DNA of 32,717 nucleotides, taken from the NCBI GenBank assembly GCA_009886945.1, contig QXYM01000027.1, positions 1-32,717 of the forward strand. The letters are read 5' to 3'. The notes beneath the pieces are model-generated. The model worked only from the letters and a program-made list of their open reading frames with translations. It did not search any database and was not told where the DNA came from. Position numbers and translations under genes: made by a program. Position 1 is the stretch's first letter. The number at the start of each line of letters is the position of its first letter. This stretch comes from Litorivicinus sp. GTDB taxonomy: Bacteria; Pseudomonadota; Gammaproteobacteria; Pseudomonadales; Litorivicinaceae. Shown piece by piece: positions 30,138 to 32,717 of this stretch.

Positions 30138-30825
30138 CCAACTCTGTACTGACCCCATTGGTGCTGGCGCCGCCTTTCTGATTGGTCTTTTTGGCTCTGC
30201 TCATTGCTTGGTGATGTGCGGAGGAATCACCGCCGCATTTAGCCTGACCATTCCAGAGAAGGACCGTCAGGGTCTTCGATTTTGGAGCCTTATCTCAAGC
30301 GCTTCCCTTGGACGAGTGTTGTCTTATACAGCGCTTGGGATCACCTTTGGAACCCTCGGTGGATGGCTTCGTGGAGATCATGAGATCTTCACGATCGGTT
30401 TTCGGCTCATCGCCGGCCTCATGTTAGTGTTGATGGGACTTTGGATCAGCGATTGGTGGAGAGGTCTCCAAACACTCGAGCGCCTCGGTGATCGAGTGGT
30501 GACACCGATCGTGCAAAAACTCCGATCAAAGGCGACTCCGAATTCAATGCATCAGGCCTTGAAATATGGTCTTGCCTGGGGATTTCTCCCGTGTGGCCTT
30601 GTGTATTCAGATCTTCTCTGGTCAGCCTCTACTGCGCACGCCGGTCAAGCAGGAACGCAAATGTTTCTCTTCGGACTTGGGACGCTACCGGCAATTCTGG
30701 GGGCAGGATATCTGAGTGCACACTTAAGCTTTGCATTCAAAAGCGCCACCTTCCGACGCCTGTCAGGATCGCTGGTGATGCTTTATGGGGTTTGGACAGT
30801 CGCGCCACTGGTCTGGATGATCTGA
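30130..30825 (+). CDS. Sulfite exporter TauE/SafE-family membrane protein (cco-associated type)
   Basis: [24 protein letters not shown] and [18 protein letters not shown] 30130 within the end of ccoS. Confidence 0.88.
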   Translation: MINQLCTDPIGAGAAFLIGLFGSAHCLVMCGGITAAFSLTIPEKDRQGLRFWSLISSASLGRVLSYTALGITFGTLGGWLRGDHEIFTIGFRLIAGLMLVLMGLWISDWWRGLQTLERLGDRVVTPIVQKLRSKATPNSMHQALKYGLAWGFLPCGLVYSDLLWSASTAHAGQAGTQMFLFGLGTLPAILGAGYLSAHLSFAFKSATFRRLSGSLVMLYGVWTVAPLVWMI

Positions 30826-31730
30826 CTCCTGTCTTCGGGAAGCGTCACCCATGGGTTCAAATCCGCTTCCGCCAGAGCCTCCTGACTATCGAAGGCATCA
30901 TCCAACGGATGATCCCGTCGAAATTGCAAAAGTTCGTCCGGGGACGGGCTCTCAAACGGATAAAGCTCAGTGTCCAATAAGTGCGATGGCACCACGTTCT
31001 GTAAACCACGAGCCAGATTATCAACACGGCCAGGGTATCGTTTTTCCCAATCCGCAATCATCGCTTTAATTTCAGCACGCTTCAGATTCGGCTGCGATCC
31101 GCACAGATGACAGGGAATGATGGGATAGGCTCGATCCACAGCAAACTGAGCCAGGTCCGACTCTTTGCAATACGCCAGTGGCCGAATCACCACATACCGA
31201 CCATCATCAGAAACCAGTTTCGGTGGCATCGTTTTCAGTTTCGAGCCAAAAAATAAATTTAAAAATAATGTTTCAACGATGTCGTCGCGATGATGGCCCA
31301 AGGCAATTTTCGTCACCCCATGGGCTTCCGCAAATCCATAGAGAGTGCCACGACGAAGCCTCGAACAGAGCGCGCAGGTGGTCTTGCCTTCCGGCACAAC
31401 CCGCTTGACTGTGGAATAGGTGTCACGCTCAATGACATAAAAGGGCACATCTTGAGTCGCCATGTAGTCGGGCAAGACGTGCTCTGGAAAACCGGGTTGC
31501 TTTTGATCGAGATTCACTGCAATCAGTTCAAAGGATACGGGTGCTGACTTCCGCAGGGAGATCAACATGTCCAGCAGCGCATAACTGTCCTTACCGCCCG
31601 ACAAACACACCATGACCTTATCGCCCTCTTCGATCATGCGATAATCACCAATCGCCTGACCGGTTAGTCGCCGTATGCGTTGCTGACGTTTCGCGCGCGA
31701 AAACGCCTGTTGATCGTGAGCTCTTGTCAT
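30783..31730 (-). CDS. ttcA: tRNA 2-thiocytidine(32) synthetase TtcA
   Basis: PP-loop [43 protein letters not shown]. Confidence 0.96.
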   Translation of the reverse strand: MTRAHDQQAFSRAKRQQRIRRLTGQAIGDYRMIEEGDKVMVCLSGGKDSYALLDMLISLRKSAPVSFELIAVNLDQKQPGFPEHVLPDYMATQDVPFYVIERDTYSTVKRVVPEGKTTCALCSRLRRGTLYGFAEAHGVTKIALGHHRDDIVETLFLNLFFGSKLKTMPPKLVSDDGRYVVIRPLAYCKESDLAQFAVDRAYPIIPCHLCGSQPNLKRAEIKAMIADWEKRYPGRVDNLARGLQNVVPSHLLDTELYPFESPSPDELLQFRRDHPLDDAFDSQEALAEADLNPWVTLPEDRSQIIQTSGATVQTP

Positions 31731-32335
31731 CGGCTTCGCTTTAATTTGATATAGGCCATCGCCACTGTTGTCGCATCTCCCAAGGCCGTATGCCGACCAA
31801 AAATCGGAACGTCAAGATCATCCAAGATCTCTTCGAAACCCAAATGCGGAACAACATCTGGACGTTTACTCACGACCGATTTTCGATACAGATCGGACAA
31901 TTCAATCATCTGGTTGGGCAATGAAAACCCCAGCAGCGGTTTGGTATACCGGTCTAGAAACTTTAAGTCAAAGCGTAGATTGTAACCGAGGATGGGCCGA
32001 TTCCCGATAAATTCAATCATCGCCATCACTGCAGTCTCGATGGAAACCGCATCATCCAAATCCACTTTCCGAATGCGGTGAATCCGAATCGACTCTTCCG
32101 ACAGCCATTGCCGATGATCAATCATCGCCTCGAATGATTCGCCGGTTTTGACTTGATTGCCATCAATTTTGACCGCACCGATCGAAACGATATGGTCATT
32201 CTTGGTATCAAGGCCAGTCATTTCACAGTCGAGTGAGACAACCTCGGATCCAGTATATGGCTGAAATAGTGGCTGAAAATCCGAGTGGCGATTCCTGAAG
32301 CGATCCGCAAGACGGATCAACGTTCGAGTCAACAT
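31727..32335 (-). CDS. 3'-5' exonuclease, DnaQ-like (DEDDh)
   Basis: DCEMTGLDT (ExoI), [11 protein letters not shown] (ExoII), HTALGDA (ExoIII). Confidence 0.92.
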   Translation of the reverse strand: MLTRTLIRLADRFRNRHSDFQPLFQPYTGSEVVSLDCEMTGLDTKNDHIVSIGAVKIDGNQVKTGESFEAMIDHRQWLSEESIRIHRIRKVDLDDAVSIETAVMAMIEFIGNRPILGYNLRFDLKFLDRYTKPLLGFSLPNQMIELSDLYRKSVVSKRPDVVPHLGFEEILDDLDVPIFGRHTALGDATTVAMAYIKLKRSR

Positions 32336-32338
32336 GGT

Positions 32339-32717
32339 TTATCCCCGGATATGCAATTCAAGTGCAAGCCAATCCTTAAACTCTTTGATGACATGCAACG
32401 CCTCACGCAACAAATCTCGGTCCAGCCGGTTCAATGACTTCACCAGGATCCGATTATGAGTGACTTGAGACCCATCGTCGGTCCCGGATTCATCCAGTTG
32501 CTCCAACTGGGTCTGTAAGCGTAATTGCATAAACAACGACAAAGCGCTCTCTAAGTTACGCCCGAGATGTTCATGAATTGCCCCTTTCTGCACAAGCTCC
32601 TCGATCCGCCGGTAGGTGTTGGTCTGACGACAACGATATTTGAGCGCCAGCGCCCTAACTCCGTGCACCAATGGAAAAATACCACCCTTTTTGATATCCA
32701 GTCCCTGAGCATCTGTT
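32339..32717 (-). CDS. DUF294/CBS-type putative nucleotidyltransferase, C-terminal part, truncated by the window edge
   Basis: Frame stays open to the window edge (TDAQGLDIKKGGIFPLVHGVRALALKYRCRQTNTYRRIEEL...), resembling the C-terminal domain of DUF294 proteins; adjacent to a DnaQ-like exonuclease as in many proteobacteria. Confidence 0.82.
   Translation of the reverse strand, partial: TDAQGLDIKKGGIFPLVHGVRALALKYRCRQTNTYRRIEELVQKGAIHEHLGRNLESALSLFMQLRLQTQLEQLDESGTDDGSQVTHNRILVKSLNRLDRDLLREALHVIKEFKDWLALELHIRG

Overview
Gammaproteobacterial chromosomal segment, inferred from protein families and Pseudomonas-like gene order. It is almost entirely densely packed, conserved housekeeping genes. 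Minus-strand block: a left-truncated GacA/UvrY-like response regulator absent from the ORF track, then uppP, tsaB, alr, adk, ppc, mazG, relA, rlmD, cysM and a DUF1289 protein. Plus strand: a long-form GAPDH and acnB. Next come rraA-ppsA (minus) divergent from ppsR (plus), then an alpha/beta hydrolase and cysB (minus). A complete cbb3 oxidase and assembly cluster follows (ccoNOQP-ccoGHIS plus a TauE/SafE-family gene), then ttcA, a DnaQ-like exonuclease and a truncated DUF294-type protein (minus). I saw no tRNA, rRNA, CRISPR, phage or transposon signal. I found no clear new multi-gene system. The items most worth a second look are: (1) the edge response regulator, whose receiver domain has lost most canonical phosphorylation residues and whose Shine-Dalgarno is predicted to be sequestered in a hairpin; (2) an RraA-family protein that keeps a D-X20-R-D metal/aldolase motif and is translationally coupled to PEP synthase; (3) convergent gene pairs that overlap at their 3' ends; (4) the uncharacterised N-terminal extension of the GAPDH. 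No database searches were run; family calls rest on motif recognition.
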